This document shows, piece by piece, positions 19,867 through 30,139 of a stretch of DNA of 64,000 bases. The position numbers and the translations under genes were made by a program. The notes beneath the pieces are model-generated. The model saw only the letters and a list, made by a program, of their open reading frames with translations, did no database searches and was not told the DNA's origin. The stretch lies in contig NZ_JACCKA010000091.1 in NCBI RefSeq assembly GCF_013425525.1, positions 88,899 through 152,898 on the forward strand, read 5' to 3'. Positions within the stretch are counted from its first letter, which is position 1, and every line of letters begins with the position of its first letter. This DNA comes from Luteimonas salinisoli. GTDB taxonomy: Bacteria > Pseudomonadota > Gammaproteobacteria > Xanthomonadales > Xanthomonadaceae.

Positions 19867-22761
19867 ATGGTGTCTGTGGCGCCTGTCGCGGACGCTGAAA
19901 ACTTCGATGCATCGCTGGGTTGCCTGATCTCGCCCGCAATGGGCGGGCTGGCAACCCGGCTCGCTTCCATCGAAGGGCTGCGGGCGGGCGAGCGTGCCGT
20001 CGTCGTCGAGGCAACGCGCGAGGCGTTGCGCGACGTGCTCCATGCCAAGCTCGGCCGCCTGCTCGTACTCGAACTCAACGCTGCCCGCGTGACCGGGCGC
20101 CTGCGCGCCGCCACGGCCGGGGACAGATGGCGCGAGTTCCTGGAAATCTCTTCGCGGCGGGCCTTCTGGGACGACCTGTCCGAACACTACCCCCCGCTGC
20201 ACGCGCGCGTCGAAACGATCCTGGACAACCGCTGCGCGGCATCGGTCGCGCTGGCCCGCCACTGGGTCCGCGACCGCGAGCACCTGTCCGCGCTGCTGGG
20301 GGGGCCGCCGGGCGCAATGCTGGAGCTCCGCTTCGGCGCCGGCGACAGCCATCGCGGCGGCAGGACCGTGGCGATGATCCGCGCCGAAGGCGGGCGGACC
20401 GTCTACAAGCCGCGCTCGCTCGCGGTGGACGCAGCGCTGGCGGACTTCATCGCCTTCGTGGCGGAGCGGCACGCAGGTGCAGTGACCATGCGCGTGCCGC
20501 GCAGCTGGAGCGGCGCCGACCACGGCTGGGTGGAATTCATCGAGCACCGCCACGCGCGCGACGACGGCGAACTGCGGGGCTTCTATCGCGGCATCGGCCA
20601 CTGGCTGGCGCTGATGCGCCTGCTCGCGGGCAGCGACCTGCACGCGGAGAACCTGATCGCTCACGGCGGCGAGCCGGTCGTGGTGGACTGCGAGACGCTG
20701 TTCACCCCCGTGTTCGCGCCGAGGGTCTCCGACTACGGCCAGGCGCAGGACCGCGCCGCCGGCCTGGTCGCGAGGACCGTGCTCAACGTCGGGCTGCTGC
20801 CGGGCCGCGGCGTCGGCCTCGGCTGGCGCGGGATCGACAGTTCCGCGCTCGGCATGCTTCCGGGGCAGCAGCCGATGGTCGCGCAGCCGGGCATCCTTTC
20901 CGCCGGCTCGGACCAGGCCCGCATCGGCACGACGCTGGTCGCTGCGCCGGTCGCCAGGAACCACCCCAGCGAGCATCCGGCGCTGGCGCAGTATTGGCCG
21001 GAGGTGCTGGCCGGATTCGATGCGATGACCGCGACCCTCCAGCGCCTGGATCGCGACGGCGTGCTGCGGGCGCGGCTGGAGCCGTTCGCCGCCTGCCACA
21101 CGCGGGTGGTGCCGCGGGCGACCGAAGTCTATGCCGAGGTCGGCCGCATGCTGTGGCACCCGGTCTCCCTGCACGACCCGGAACCCGCGCGGCAGCGCGC
21201 GTTCGAACTGCTCCGGAAGATGGCCGGCAACGTCGCCACCGCCCCGGACGATCCGGCGGTCGTTCACGCCGAGATCATGGACCTGGAGGAAGGCGACATC
21301 CCCTTCTTCGCAGGATGCGTCGGCGAAGGGGTGTACTCCGGGCCCGGAGGCACGCGCTGGGGTCCGGGCGGCAACCTCGTCGACCAGTCCCTGGCGCATT
21401 GGCGGACGGCCGACTTCGGGCTCGAGCGGGGCGTGATCCAGGCATCGCTGGTCAGCGCCTACATCAACGACGGCTGGATGCCGGACGAGGCCTCGATGCT
21501 GCCCGAGCGCGGCCGCGGCGGGGATCTCGACGCCCGGCGCAGGCGCCAGGCCGCCTCGATCGTCCAGGCGATGGCGGACCGTTCGATCAGGGCCGGGGAC
21601 GGCAGCATCGCCTGGATCGCGCCGGTGCTCGACCCCACCGGCTGGTCGGTGCAGCCGCTGCAGCAGGATCTCTACAGCGGGATGTCGGGGCTGGCGGTGC
21701 TGGCCGGGGCGTATCTGCAGGAAGTCGCGGGCGGGCGCGCCGATCCCGTCGCAGGGCTCGACGCGGTCCTCGACGACACCCTGCGCACGCTGGGGCTCTT
21801 CGAGGCCAAGCGCGAGCGGCTCCAGCGCCAGGGGCTCAAGGTCAGGCCGCTCCCGCCGGGCGGCTACATCGGGCTGGGATCGCAGATCTGGACCCACCTG
21901 CTGCTGGCGCAGTGGGGACTGGACGGCGGGCGCGGCATCGAGCGCGCCGAAGCGCTGGCGGCGCAACTGCCCGTGTCGATCGCCGCGGACGAGGTGCACG
22001 ACCTGCTGTCGGGTGCCGCGGGCGCGATCGTCCCGCTGATCGCGCTCGCGGAAATCTCCGGCGATTCCCGCCACCTCGGGCTCGCGCGCGAAGCCGGCGA
22101 CCGGCTGTGTGCGCATGCGGTGCGCCGCGACGGCAGGGCCTGGTGGGTGCACGGCCAGTGGCCGGAGGGCGTCGGCGGTTTCGCCCACGGCGTCACCGGG
22201 ATCGGCTGGGCCCTGCAGCGGCTCGCACGGGCCACCGGCGAGGAACGCTACGCGGAGGTCGCCGCCGGCGCGTTCGCCTTCGAGGACGCGCTGTTCGATG
22301 CGACCGAGCGCAACTGGCGGGACCTGCGCAACCTCGAGGGCGGGACCGGGACGGCGGCGGCGTGGTGCCATGGCTCGGTCGGCATCGGGCTGGCCCACCT
22401 CGACCTCGATCCGGCGCTTGCGGACGGGCGCACCCGCGCGCTGGTGCGCGACGCGGCCCTGGCGACGCATCGCCTCGGCTTGGGCTGGAACCACTGCGCC
22501 TGCCATGGCGATGCCAGTGCGTGGGAGCTGCTCGACCGGGCCATCGCCGCCGGAGAGGGCCCCGACGGCATGCACCGCGACCGGCTGCTCGATCTCCTGC
22601 TGACCAGCCTGGAGGAGCATGGCCCGTCCTGCGGCCTGGCCCGCGACGCCTTCGTGCCCGGCCTGCTGCCGGGGGTCGGGGGCGTGGCCTACCAGTTGCT
22701 CAGGGCCCATCCGGACAGCCGCCTGCCCACCATCCTCACGCCCGGGGGCGGCCTCGTCTGA
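19867..22761 (+). CDS. lanM: class II lanthipeptide synthetase LanM
   Basis: The 964-residue bifunctional enzyme dehydrates Ser/Thr of the precursor and cyclises them with Cys. The N-terminal DUF4135 dehydratase domain (about 70-560) shows TVYKPRSLAVD, GSDLHAENLIAHGGEPVVVDCETLF and related motifs of the kinase-like active site. The C-terminal LanC cyclase domain (about 600-960) has GFAHGVTGIGWAL and all three zinc ligands: Cys834 in WCHGS and Cys879-His880 in CACHGD. Length is normal and nothing appears truncated, so it should be active. The ATG at 19867 is 6 nt after the precursor stop; no separate promoter is needed. Confidence 0.95.
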   Translation: MVSVAPVADAENFDASLGCLISPAMGGLATRLASIEGLRAGERAVVVEATREALRDVLHAKLGRLLVLELNAARVTGRLRAATAGDRWREFLEISSRRAFWDDLSEHYPPLHARVETILDNRCAASVALARHWVRDREHLSALLGGPPGAMLELRFGAGDSHRGGRTVAMIRAEGGRTVYKPRSLAVDAALADFIAFVAERHAGAVTMRVPRSWSGADHGWVEFIEHRHARDDGELRGFYRGIGHWLALMRLLAGSDLHAENLIAHGGEPVVVDCETLFTPVFAPRVSDYGQAQDRAAGLVARTVLNVGLLPGRGVGLGWRGIDSSALGMLPGQQPMVAQPGILSAGSDQARIGTTLVAAPVARNHPSEHPALAQYWPEVLAGFDAMTATLQRLDRDGVLRARLEPFAACHTRVVPRATEVYAEVGRMLWHPVSLHDPEPARQRAFELLRKMAGNVATAPDDPAVVHAEIMDLEEGDIPFFAGCVGEGVYSGPGGTRWGPGGNLVDQSLAHWRTADFGLERGVIQASLVSAYINDGWMPDEASMLPERGRGGDLDARRRRQAASIVQAMADRSIRAGDGSIAWIAPVLDPTGWSVQPLQQDLYSGMSGLAVLAGAYLQEVAGGRADPVAGLDAVLDDTLRTLGLFEAKRERLQRQGLKVRPLPPGGYIGLGSQIWTHLLLAQWGLDGGRGIERAEALAAQLPVSIAADEVHDLLSGAAGAIVPLIALAEISGDSRHLGLAREAGDRLCAHAVRRDGRAWWVHGQWPEGVGGFAHGVTGIGWALQRLARATGEERYAEVAAGAFAFEDALFDATERNWRDLRNLEGGTGTAAAWCHGSVGIGLAHLDLDPALADGRTRALVRDAALATHRLGLGWNHCACHGDASAWELLDRAIAAGEGPDGMHRDRLLDLLLTSLEEHGPSCGLARDAFVPGLLPGVGGVAYQLLRAHPDSRLPTILTPGGGLV

Positions 22762-22865
22762 GCGTCGACCCGGCCACGGCGGAGGAGCTGCAGGTCCCCT
22801 ATTGGCGGCTGGAGGAGGAGGCGCAGGCGCGCCCCGGGCTCTGGGCGCTCACTCGCAGGCTCGGG

Positions 22866-24656
22866 ATGGCGGTGCGCCCGGTGATGCGGATCCTGCGCAG
22901 GGCGGCCCCGACGTCTTCCCTGGTGATCCTGGCCGCGCAGCTGGGCTCGGGCGTGGCGACCGCCGGCCTGCTGCTGCTCACCACCGACATCCTGTCGAGC
23001 CTGCTGGCGACGGTGCCCAACGCGGACCGGCTGCGGGCGGCGTTGCCGGCGCTGGCGATGCTGGCGGCCGTGTACGTCGTGAAGATGATCCTCGATGCCG
23101 CCGTGCTGCATGCCCGGGCGCACCTGGTGCCGAAGGTGCGCAGGCTTGCGGAGGAGGAGTTGTTCCATGCGAGCCTGGGCGTGGAGCTGGCCGCGTTCGA
23201 CGATCCCGGCTTCTACGACCAGCTGCACCGGGCCCGCGATCGCGGCGTCATGCACCTGGAGGGCGCCACTGCCTGCCTGGTCGATGCGCTGAGCGCGGCG
23301 TTCGCGGTCGCGGGCGCCGCCGCGGCGCTGTTGCTGTTGCACCCGCTGCTGCTGGTGCTGCTGGTGCTGGCGTTGCTGCCCGAGGGCTGGGCCGCCCTGC
23401 ACGCGGCCAGGCTGCAATACGGGGGCATGCCCCTCACCATCGCGTATACGCGCCGCGCCCAGATGATGGGCGAGCTGGCGACCCAGCGCGAGGCCGCGCC
23501 GGAGATCCGCGCGAACCAGGCGCAGGAGTACGTGCTGTCCGAATTCCGCCGCTGCGCCGGCGAGCTCCAGGACCACCTGGTGCGGCTCGGCATCGCGGAG
23601 GCGCGGGCCACCACGTCGGGGCGCCTGCTGTCCGGCGCCGGACTGGTCGGGACGTTCGTCGCGCTGGGCTGGATGCTGCACCAGCAGTGGCTGGACCTCG
23701 CGGTGGCGGGCACGGCGGTGATCGCGATCCGCGCGACGTCGGGATCCTTGCGCATGTTCATGCAGATGGTGCACGAACTCTTCGAGAAGGGGCTGTACAT
23801 CAGCGACTACCGGGAGTTCACCGAGAACTCGGCGGCACTCTCGCGGCCGCGCCGCGGCACGGCCGCGCCGGCCAGTCCCGGCCGGATCGCGCTCGAGAAC
23901 GTGGGCTTCCGCTATCCCGGCGAACACGGCCGCACGGCGCTGCGCGATCTCACGCTGACGATCGAGGCCGGGCAGACGGTCGCCCTGGTCGGGGAGAACG
24001 GGTCCGGCAAGACCACGCTCGCCAAGCTGCTCGCGGGGCTCTACCGGCCGGGTAGCGGGCGGATCTGCTGGGATGGCGTGGACATCCGCGAGATGGATCC
24101 GGAAAGCCTGGCCGACCGGGTGGTGATGGTGCAGCAGCATCCGATCCGCTGGCCGCGCAGCGCCGAGGACAACATCCGCCTGGGGCGGTACGCGCGCACC
24201 GATCCGGAAGAGGCCGCGCTCATGGAGGCCGCACGGCAGGCGCGGGCCACCGAGGTCGTCGAAACCCTTCCCGACGGCTGGCGCACGCTGCTGTCGCGCG
24301 AATTCCGCGGCGGACAGGACCTGTCGGCAGGGCAGTGGCAGCGCCTGGCGGTGGCGCGCGGCCTGTACCGCGATGCGCCGCTGGTGATCTGGGACGAGCC
24401 GACCGCGCCGCTCGACGCCCGTGCCGAACACGCCGTGTACGAGTCGCTTCGCGGCTTGTCCCGCGACCGGACCGTGGTGATGATCACTCATCGCCTGGCC
24501 AGCGTGCGCAACGCGGACCGGATCTTCTTCCTCGAGCGCGGGGCGCTGGTGGAGCAGGGCACCCATCGCGAACTTCTGGCCATGGACGGACGCTACGCAG
24601 AGCTGTACCGGCTGCAGATGCGGATGCACGGCCCCGAGCCCGTGGGCGAACCGTGA
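22866..24656 (+). CDS. ABC exporter (membrane plus ATPase), no peptidase domain
   Basis: This is a fused half-transporter with six predicted membrane segments in the first two-thirds, then an ATPase: Walker A VGENGSGKTTLAK, Q-loop MVQQHP, signature LSAGQWQRLAVARG, Walker B LVIWDEPTAPLD and H-loop ITHRLASVRNADRI. There is no N-terminal C39 peptidase, unlike classical LanT, so it probably exports the peptide without cleaving the leader. The reading frame is open from immediately after the lanM stop, with protein-like sequence (VPYWRLEEEAQARPGLWALTRRLG) but no ATG/GTG/TTG before the ATG at 22866. The true N-terminus may be about 35 residues longer through a rare start such as CTG. Confidence 0.9.
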   Translation: MAVRPVMRILRRAAPTSSLVILAAQLGSGVATAGLLLLTTDILSSLLATVPNADRLRAALPALAMLAAVYVVKMILDAAVLHARAHLVPKVRRLAEEELFHASLGVELAAFDDPGFYDQLHRARDRGVMHLEGATACLVDALSAAFAVAGAAAALLLLHPLLLVLLVLALLPEGWAALHAARLQYGGMPLTIAYTRRAQMMGELATQREAAPEIRANQAQEYVLSEFRRCAGELQDHLVRLGIAEARATTSGRLLSGAGLVGTFVALGWMLHQQWLDLAVAGTAVIAIRATSGSLRMFMQMVHELFEKGLYISDYREFTENSAALSRPRRGTAAPASPGRIALENVGFRYPGEHGRTALRDLTLTIEAGQTVALVGENGSGKTTLAKLLAGLYRPGSGRICWDGVDIREMDPESLADRVVMVQQHPIRWPRSAEDNIRLGRYARTDPEEAALMEAARQARATEVVETLPDGWRTLLSREFRGGQDLSAGQWQRLAVARGLYRDAPLVIWDEPTAPLDARAEHAVYESLRGLSRDRTVVMITHRLASVRNADRIFFLERGALVEQGTHRELLAMDGRYAELYRLQMRMHGPEPVGEP

Positions 24657-26083
24657 GCGACGCGGCCGACCCGGCCCGCGGGCTGCCATGGGAGCGACTC
24701 GCCGCACGGATGCGGGGCGAGGTGATCGCGGCCGGCGACGACAGGATGCTGCTCGCCAGCAAGCACTTCGCCGCGGGCAGGCCGCTGGCGTTCCCGGAAA
24801 GGCTGCTGCGCTGCGCCAGGCCGGACGACGTGCGGACGTGCCTGGAATTCCTGCGCGAGCACGGTCTCGATTTCGCCCTGCGCAGCGGAGGGCATTGTTT
24901 CGCCGACCTGTCCTCGAGCGATTCGGTGATCCTCGATGCCGGTCCGATGGACGCGGTGGTGCCGGAGGGCGACCTGGTGAAGCTCGGGCCGGGTGCGCTG
25001 GCCGGCGACGTCAGCCGGTCTCTCGCCGCCGCCGGACGCGCGATCCCCACCGGCGGCTGCCCGCTGGTCGCCGTCGGCGGGCTCGGGCTCGCCGGCGGCT
25101 TCGGTTTCCTCGGCCGCCGCCACGGCCTGACCACCGACCAGATCGAGTCGATGCAGGTCGTGACCGCCGACGGGCAGCTGCTGTCGACATCGGCCGAGAG
25201 CCATCCGGACCTGTTCTGGGCGCTGCGTGGCGCGGGATGCGCCGGCTTCGCCATCGTGACGTCGCTGACGTTGCGGACCCGCCCGCTCCAACCGGCCACG
25301 GTCTGCCGAGCGGTCTGGCCGATGGAACACGCGGCGGACGTGATCGCCCTGTGGCTGTCGTGGGGTCCGGACGCGTCGGACGAGGTGAACCTGGAAATCG
25401 GCCTGTACTGTCCGGACGATCCGGAGCGGCCCTGCCACGTCGAACTGTTCGGTGTGGTACTGGGCGAGGGGGTGGGCGCGCGCGCGCAGGTCGCCACGGT
25501 GCGGGCCGCGCTCGGGCCGCACGGCGCCGCGCTGCGGACCTGGGAGCTGGCCGGCCCTGCCGCGTCCGCGTACATGGTCGGACAGTTGAATCACCAGACC
25601 GGCGACGCCTGGCTGCCGAGCCGGCCGTACCGCGACGTCGGGTTCCAGTTCACCCGTTCGGATTTCTTCGACGCGGCACCGGACGCGGACGCGATCGGCC
25701 ACCTCGTCGATCGTTTCCAGTCCGACCGCCGTTTTCCCCAGTGCCGCGAGCTGGAACTGGTCCCCTGGGGCGGCGCCTACGCGCGGCCGAACGCGCACGC
25801 CTGCTTCCACCACCGTCGGCCACGCCTGCTGGTGCGGCATACGGCGATGGTCGGCGCCCGCGCGCCCGTCGACCTGCGCGAGCACGCGCGCCGCTGGGTG
25901 GACGCCTCGCAGGCGGCCCTGGCCGCGCACGCGAACGGGCACGCGTATCAGGGCTACGCGGATCTGCAGCGGTCCGGCTGGGCCGATGCCTACTATGGCG
26001 ACGCCTGGCCGAGGCTGCGGCAGGTGAAGCGACGCTACGATCCGGACCAGGTGTTCCGGCACGCGCAATCGGTCGCCCCCTGA
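24653..26083 (+). CDS. FAD-linked oxidase, berberine-bridge-enzyme type
   Basis: The 476-residue protein starts at a GTG that overlaps the ABC stop (GTGA). It has a FAD_binding_4 (PCMH) domain with RSGGHCF (His81, the residue that binds FAD through the 8-alpha position) and PTGGCPLVAVGGLGLAGGFG (Cys136, at the place of the second covalent FAD link in BBE-like enzymes), then HGLTTDQI. The C-terminal BBE motif AYYGDAWPRLRQVKRRYDPDQVF is intact. Such enzymes oxidise alcohols, amines or C-C bonds with O2. Tight coupling to the lan genes implies it tailors the peptide, but no lanthipeptide reaction of this family is known to me. It is unrelated to LanD decarboxylases. Confidence 0.9.
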   Translation: MSDAADPARGLPWERLAARMRGEVIAAGDDRMLLASKHFAAGRPLAFPERLLRCARPDDVRTCLEFLREHGLDFALRSGGHCFADLSSSDSVILDAGPMDAVVPEGDLVKLGPGALAGDVSRSLAAAGRAIPTGGCPLVAVGGLGLAGGFGFLGRRHGLTTDQIESMQVVTADGQLLSTSAESHPDLFWALRGAGCAGFAIVTSLTLRTRPLQPATVCRAVWPMEHAADVIALWLSWGPDASDEVNLEIGLYCPDDPERPCHVELFGVVLGEGVGARAQVATVRAALGPHGAALRTWELAGPAASAYMVGQLNHQTGDAWLPSRPYRDVGFQFTRSDFFDAAPDADAIGHLVDRFQSDRRFPQCRELELVPWGGAYARPNAHACFHHRRPRLLVRHTAMVGARAPVDLREHARRWVDASQAALAAHANGHAYQGYADLQRSGWADAYYGDAWPRLRQVKRRYDPDQVFRHAQSVAP

Positions 26084-26259
26084 CGGCGTCGCACCCGGAG
26101 CCGATTCGCGCGTAGACAGGTAGGGGCGGGCATCGCGCGGCGCTGCCCGAACAGAGCCCCGTCCGGCGGCCAGATGGGTGCCGCGAGGGTCGTTTCACGG
26201 TCGCGATGGCGGCTGCTGCGGCGCATTCGAAAACCGTTCAGTGCGACGCCGCGCCGGAC

Positions 26260-26745
26260 TCACAGCATCCGGGTCATGAACACGCTGTACGGATCCTCCA
26301 CGTAGCCGTCGAACGGGCCGCAAGGCGCGAAACCGAAACCGGCGTAGAGGGCGCGGGCGGGGGCGAACGCCGCCATCGAGCCGGTCTCCAGGCTGAGCCT
26401 GCGGTATCCGCGCCGGCGCGCTTCGCCGAGCACGTGGCGCAGCAGCGCAGCCGCCACGCCCTTGCGCAGGTGGGCCGCCGCGGTGCGCATGGACTTGAGT
26501 TCGCCGTGCTCAGGGTCGAGCTGCTTGAGTGCGATGCAGCCGGCCAGCGTTCCGTCCAGCCAGCCGCTCCAGAAGGTGATGCCGGGGCCGCGCAGCCCGT
26601 CCGGGTCGAGCGCATGGATGCTCTCCGGGGGCGAATGGCGCGCCACGTCGCGCAGGTGCTCGCGCAGCAGCCCGGAGATCTCGGGACCGGTCAGGGGGTC
26701 GAGCTCGATCTGCAGCGCGGTATGCACGGTGCGGGGCGCTGGCAT
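26260..26745 (-). CDS. GNAT family N-acetyltransferase
   Basis: The 161-residue protein has the GNAT fold pattern. The acetyl-CoA-binding loop region is HLRKGVAAALLRHVLGEARRRGYRRLSLETG, close to the R/Q-x-x-G-x-G/A signature, and the C-terminal strand-helix ends ALYAGFGFAPCGPFDGYVEDPYSVFM. This layout matches small acetyltransferases annotated for many substrates (amino acids, antibiotics, proteins). The ATG at 26745 gives a normal start; the frame is open upstream to 27093 but that part looks non-coding. The gene is convergent with the lan operon and divergent from the diguanylate cyclase. Its substrate is not predictable. Confidence 0.87.
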   Translation of the reverse strand: MPAPRTVHTALQIELDPLTGPEISGLLREHLRDVARHSPPESIHALDPDGLRGPGITFWSGWLDGTLAGCIALKQLDPEHGELKSMRTAAAHLRKGVAAALLRHVLGEARRRGYRRLSLETGSMAAFAPARALYAGFGFAPCGPFDGYVEDPYSVFMTRML

Positions 26746-27091
26746 GCCGAGGTCCCGGGGGAGGAGCGCAAAAGCGTGCAGCGACGGCCGAGTCGCGGTC
26801 AAGACCTGCGGCGCGAGAACCGGACCAGCGCCTCGCCGCGGCCGGTGTCGCTCCACGACGGACCGCTGACGGCCTTCACCGGTTGGCCGGGGAGACAGGG
26901 TCGATCCCGGATGGCTCCCGGCGGCCTGGCTGCGGCGGGTCAGGAATCCGGCCTGGCGGCCGATACACCGGACGAGACCATTGCCCGGAGGAACCGCCCG
27001 GACCAGCGCAGTGCGCGGCGACGCGCGCGTGCCGCCCCCAGGGCGGCCACGGCCTGGACCGGTCATCGACGCCATGCCGCCAGGATCGCGC

Positions 27092-30000
27092 ATGTTCGGA
27101 TCACGCCGCGCGCCAACGCGCCTGGCGACGTGCGCCCTGCTGCTGGGCGCCGCGACCGCGGCCTGCGCCGAGCCGCAGCAGTTCCGCCACTATTCGGCGG
27201 TGGACGGCCTGCCGCAGGCCCAGGTCACGGCGCTCCACCAGGACCGGCACGGCTTCCTGTGGGCGGGCACGTTCGGCGGGCTCGGCCGCTTCGACGGTCG
27301 CGCGTTCGCGCAGTTCACCACCGCCGACGGGCTCAGCAGCAATACCGTGCAGGCGATCGCCAGCGAGGCCGACGGCACCGTCTGGGCCGGCCAGTCCCGC
27401 GGGCTGTGCCTGCTGCGGGCACCGCGGGCGCGCTTCGAGTGTCCCGATCTCGCGGGGATCGCCCAGGCGAACGTGCAGGCGCTGCTGGTCGTCGGCGACG
27501 CGCTATGGGTCGGCGCCCGCGAGGGTCTCTATCTGCTGCGCAGGGACGCGGAGGGGAACGCCGACGCGGAGACCGTCGTCGACGACGACGTGGCCGCGCT
27601 GGCCCCGGACGGCGAGGGCGGTGTCTGGGTGGGCGGCCGGCAGGGGCTGCGCCGCATCGGGCCGGCGGGCCCCGGGCCGATGCTGGCGCTGCGCGACGGC
27701 GCCGGGGTGCGCGCGCTGCTGCGCGATGGCGAGCGGCTGTGGATCGGCACCGACAGCGGACTGCTGCTGTACCGGCACGGGCAGGTGACGGACGCCCCCG
27801 GACTCGACCCGGCCCTGCCGGCGCTCGAGGTGCGGGGCCTGGCCCTGGGCCCGGACGGCCGGCTCCGCGCCGCTACCCGCCTGGGCCTGCTCCACGCACA
27901 GGAGGAGGGCTTCGTCCTGCTCGGGCAGGAGAGCGGGCTGGCCAACGACAACCTCTATGCGGTGCTCCGCGACCGCGAGGACATCCTGTGGATCGCCAGC
28001 GATGCCGGCCTCAGCAGCCTGGTCGACGGCGCCTTCGTCGGCTACGGCGAGCGCGACGGCCTGTGGCAGGGCTTCGTGCGCGCCCTCGCCGAAGACGAGC
28101 GCGGGCGGCTGTGGCTGGGAACGCGCCGGGGCGTGCAGGTCGTGGCGGTGGATGCGGCGGGGCGGCTGCACGAACAGTTCCGGATCACCCACGAGGACGG
28201 GCTGGTCGACGACCGCATCTACGACATCGAGTTTCCCGCGCCCGGCGAGGCGCTGCTGGCGACCGGCAACGGCCTGGCGCACTGGCGCGAGGGCGAAGGG
28301 CTGCTGCGGCTCTATACCGAGGACGATGGCCTGCCCGGCAACGGCGTGCGCGCGCTGCAGCCGCTGCCCGGCGGCGACGTCTTCGTCGCCACCCGGGGCG
28401 GGATGGCCACCCTGCGCGACGGCGCCGTCGTTCCCATCGGCTGGCCGGCGCTGGCCCAGGCGCAGGTGATCAGCATCAACCGCGGCGACGATGGCCGCGT
28501 CTGGTTCGGTGCGCTGCAGGGCGGGCTGCTGCGGCTCGACCGCGACGGCGTGGTGCGCCGGTTCGACGCTGCCGCCGGGCTCAGCGACGAGACCATCTGG
28601 GACGTCGCCCCCGATCGCCATGGCGGTGCGTGGGCCGGGAGCAACGGCGACGGCCTGTTCCACGTCGCCGCCGACGGCGCGATCTCCCGCCATACCCGCC
28701 GCGACGGCCTGGTCGACGACTTCGTCTGGCAGGTGCTGGTGGACCGCGGGGGCAGCGTCTGGGCGTACACCAATCGTGGCCTGTCGCGCTTCGACGGCGG
28801 CGATTTCTCCAACTACGGGCTCGACGACGGCCTGCTGGACCAGGAGGGCGCCGCCACCGCCGCGCTGGAAACCGCCGCCGGCGACCGCTGGTTCGCCTCC
28901 AACGACGGCCTGATGCGCTACGTCGACAGCGAGCGCGATACCGCTGGCCCTGCGCCGGTGGCGGTGATCCATCAGGCGCTCGCGGCTGGCGAACCGATCG
29001 TCCAGGATGGCGCTCTGCAGGCGGGCTCGCGCAGCCTCGAGTTCCATTTCTCCGCGCCGCTGTTCCGGCGCAACCCGGATCTGCTGTATCGCTACCGCCT
29101 GCGGGGTGCCGACGAGGCCTGGGTGGAGATGCGCGCCAACCGCCCGATCGCCTATGCGAACCTCGGCCCGGGCCGCTACGTGTTCGAGGCGCAGGCGCGC
29201 AAGGCCGGCCAGCCCTGGCCGCAGTCGACGGCGGCGTTCGGGTTCGAGGTGCGGCCGCCGCCGTGGCAGACGCCGCTCGCTCGCGGGATGCTGGCGCTGT
29301 TCGCGGTGCTGACGGTCTGGGGGCTGGTGCGACTGCGGATCCGTCACGTCGAGGCCAGGCGCAGGGCGCTGCAGCAGCTGGTGAGCGAGCGCACGCGGGC
29401 CCTGGAGCAGGCCAACGACCGGCTCGAGCATGCATCGTTCACCGACCCCCTCACCGACCTGCGCAATCGCCGCTTCCTGGCGCACCAGGTCGTCGCGGAC
29501 GTCGCCGAAGTCCGGCGCCGCCACGCCGGCGGCGCAGCCCATCCGAACCGCGACATGATCTTCGCGATGGTCGACGTCGACCACTTCAAGCGGATCAACG
29601 ACACCTTCGGCCACGCCGCCGGCGACCGCGTGCTGCGCACCTACGCTGAAGTGATCCGCGCGGTGATCCGCGAGTCCGACTACGCGGTGCGCTGGGGAGG
29701 GGAGGAGTTCCTGCTGGTCGCCCGGCACACCGAGGCGGCGCAATGCGGCGCGCTGGCGACCCGGCTGGTCGAGCGCGTGCGCGCCACCCGTTTCGTCGTC
29801 GACGACGCCGGGACCGCCATCGACTCGACCTGTTCCGTGGGCCTGGCGCGCTTCCCCTTCGCCGGCAGCGACGTCGCCGGGCTCGGCTGGGAGCAGGTGG
29901 TCGACGTCTGCGACGCCGCGGTCTACCTCGCCAAGGCCGGCGGCCGCGACGGCTGGGTGGCGATCCAGGGCGCCCCCGGGGTCGACCTCGGCGAGCCGGC

Positions 30001-30139
30001 CCGATTCATGCGCCGGCTCAAGCGCGATCCGCTGGCGCTCGCCGCCGAGGGCTCGATCGTCCTGTCCGGGACCCGCTGCCCGGCGGACCCGGACCGCCCG
30101 GCGCCGGGAAGAGCGCCCGGTGCCGTGGGCGCGACCTGA
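27092..30139 (+). CDS. two-component-propeller sensor diguanylate cyclase
   Basis: The 1015-residue protein has a signal peptide ([15 protein letters not shown]), a large periplasmic region of Reg_prop beta-propeller blades (repeated [22 protein letters not shown]-like units), a Y_Y_Y domain (about 640-710), one membrane helix (727-748) and a cytosolic coiled coil with a C-terminal GGDEF domain. The active site is GGEEF (residue 869), and an inhibitory I-site RESD lies five residues upstream. It should synthesise c-di-GMP in response to an external ligand, probably a carbohydrate or polymer fragment as in related sensors (inference). It precedes a response-regulator GGDEF gene by 137 bp. Confidence 0.93.
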   Translation: MFGSRRAPTRLATCALLLGAATAACAEPQQFRHYSAVDGLPQAQVTALHQDRHGFLWAGTFGGLGRFDGRAFAQFTTADGLSSNTVQAIASEADGTVWAGQSRGLCLLRAPRARFECPDLAGIAQANVQALLVVGDALWVGAREGLYLLRRDAEGNADAETVVDDDVAALAPDGEGGVWVGGRQGLRRIGPAGPGPMLALRDGAGVRALLRDGERLWIGTDSGLLLYRHGQVTDAPGLDPALPALEVRGLALGPDGRLRAATRLGLLHAQEEGFVLLGQESGLANDNLYAVLRDREDILWIASDAGLSSLVDGAFVGYGERDGLWQGFVRALAEDERGRLWLGTRRGVQVVAVDAAGRLHEQFRITHEDGLVDDRIYDIEFPAPGEALLATGNGLAHWREGEGLLRLYTEDDGLPGNGVRALQPLPGGDVFVATRGGMATLRDGAVVPIGWPALAQAQVISINRGDDGRVWFGALQGGLLRLDRDGVVRRFDAAAGLSDETIWDVAPDRHGGAWAGSNGDGLFHVAADGAISRHTRRDGLVDDFVWQVLVDRGGSVWAYTNRGLSRFDGGDFSNYGLDDGLLDQEGAATAALETAAGDRWFASNDGLMRYVDSERDTAGPAPVAVIHQALAAGEPIVQDGALQAGSRSLEFHFSAPLFRRNPDLLYRYRLRGADEAWVEMRANRPIAYANLGPGRYVFEAQARKAGQPWPQSTAAFGFEVRPPPWQTPLARGMLALFAVLTVWGLVRLRIRHVEARRRALQQLVSERTRALEQANDRLEHASFTDPLTDLRNRRFLAHQVVADVAEVRRRHAGGAAHPNRDMIFAMVDVDHFKRINDTFGHAAGDRVLRTYAEVIRAVIRESDYAVRWGGEEFLLVARHTEAAQCGALATRLVERVRATRFVVDDAGTAIDSTCSVGLARFPFAGSDVAGLGWEQVVDVCDAAVYLAKAGGRDGWVAIQGAPGVDLGEPARFMRRLKRDPLALAAEGSIVLSGTRCPADPDRPAPGRAPGAVGAT

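Noticed and set aside
19471-22710. 1079-residue open frame antisense to lanM
   Set aside because: It has no conserved domain or ribosome-binding site and exactly mirrors the lanM coding frame.
24653-26083. FAD oxidase as a LanD-type decarboxylase
   Set aside because: LanD proteins are HFCD flavoproteins of about 180-220 residues. This is a 476-residue FAD_binding_4 plus BBE enzyme with different motifs.
26206-29649. 1147-residue plus-strand frame over the propeller GGDEF gene
   Set aside because: It is a +1/-1 shadow of the real gene; its repetitive Arg/Pro-rich output has no domains.
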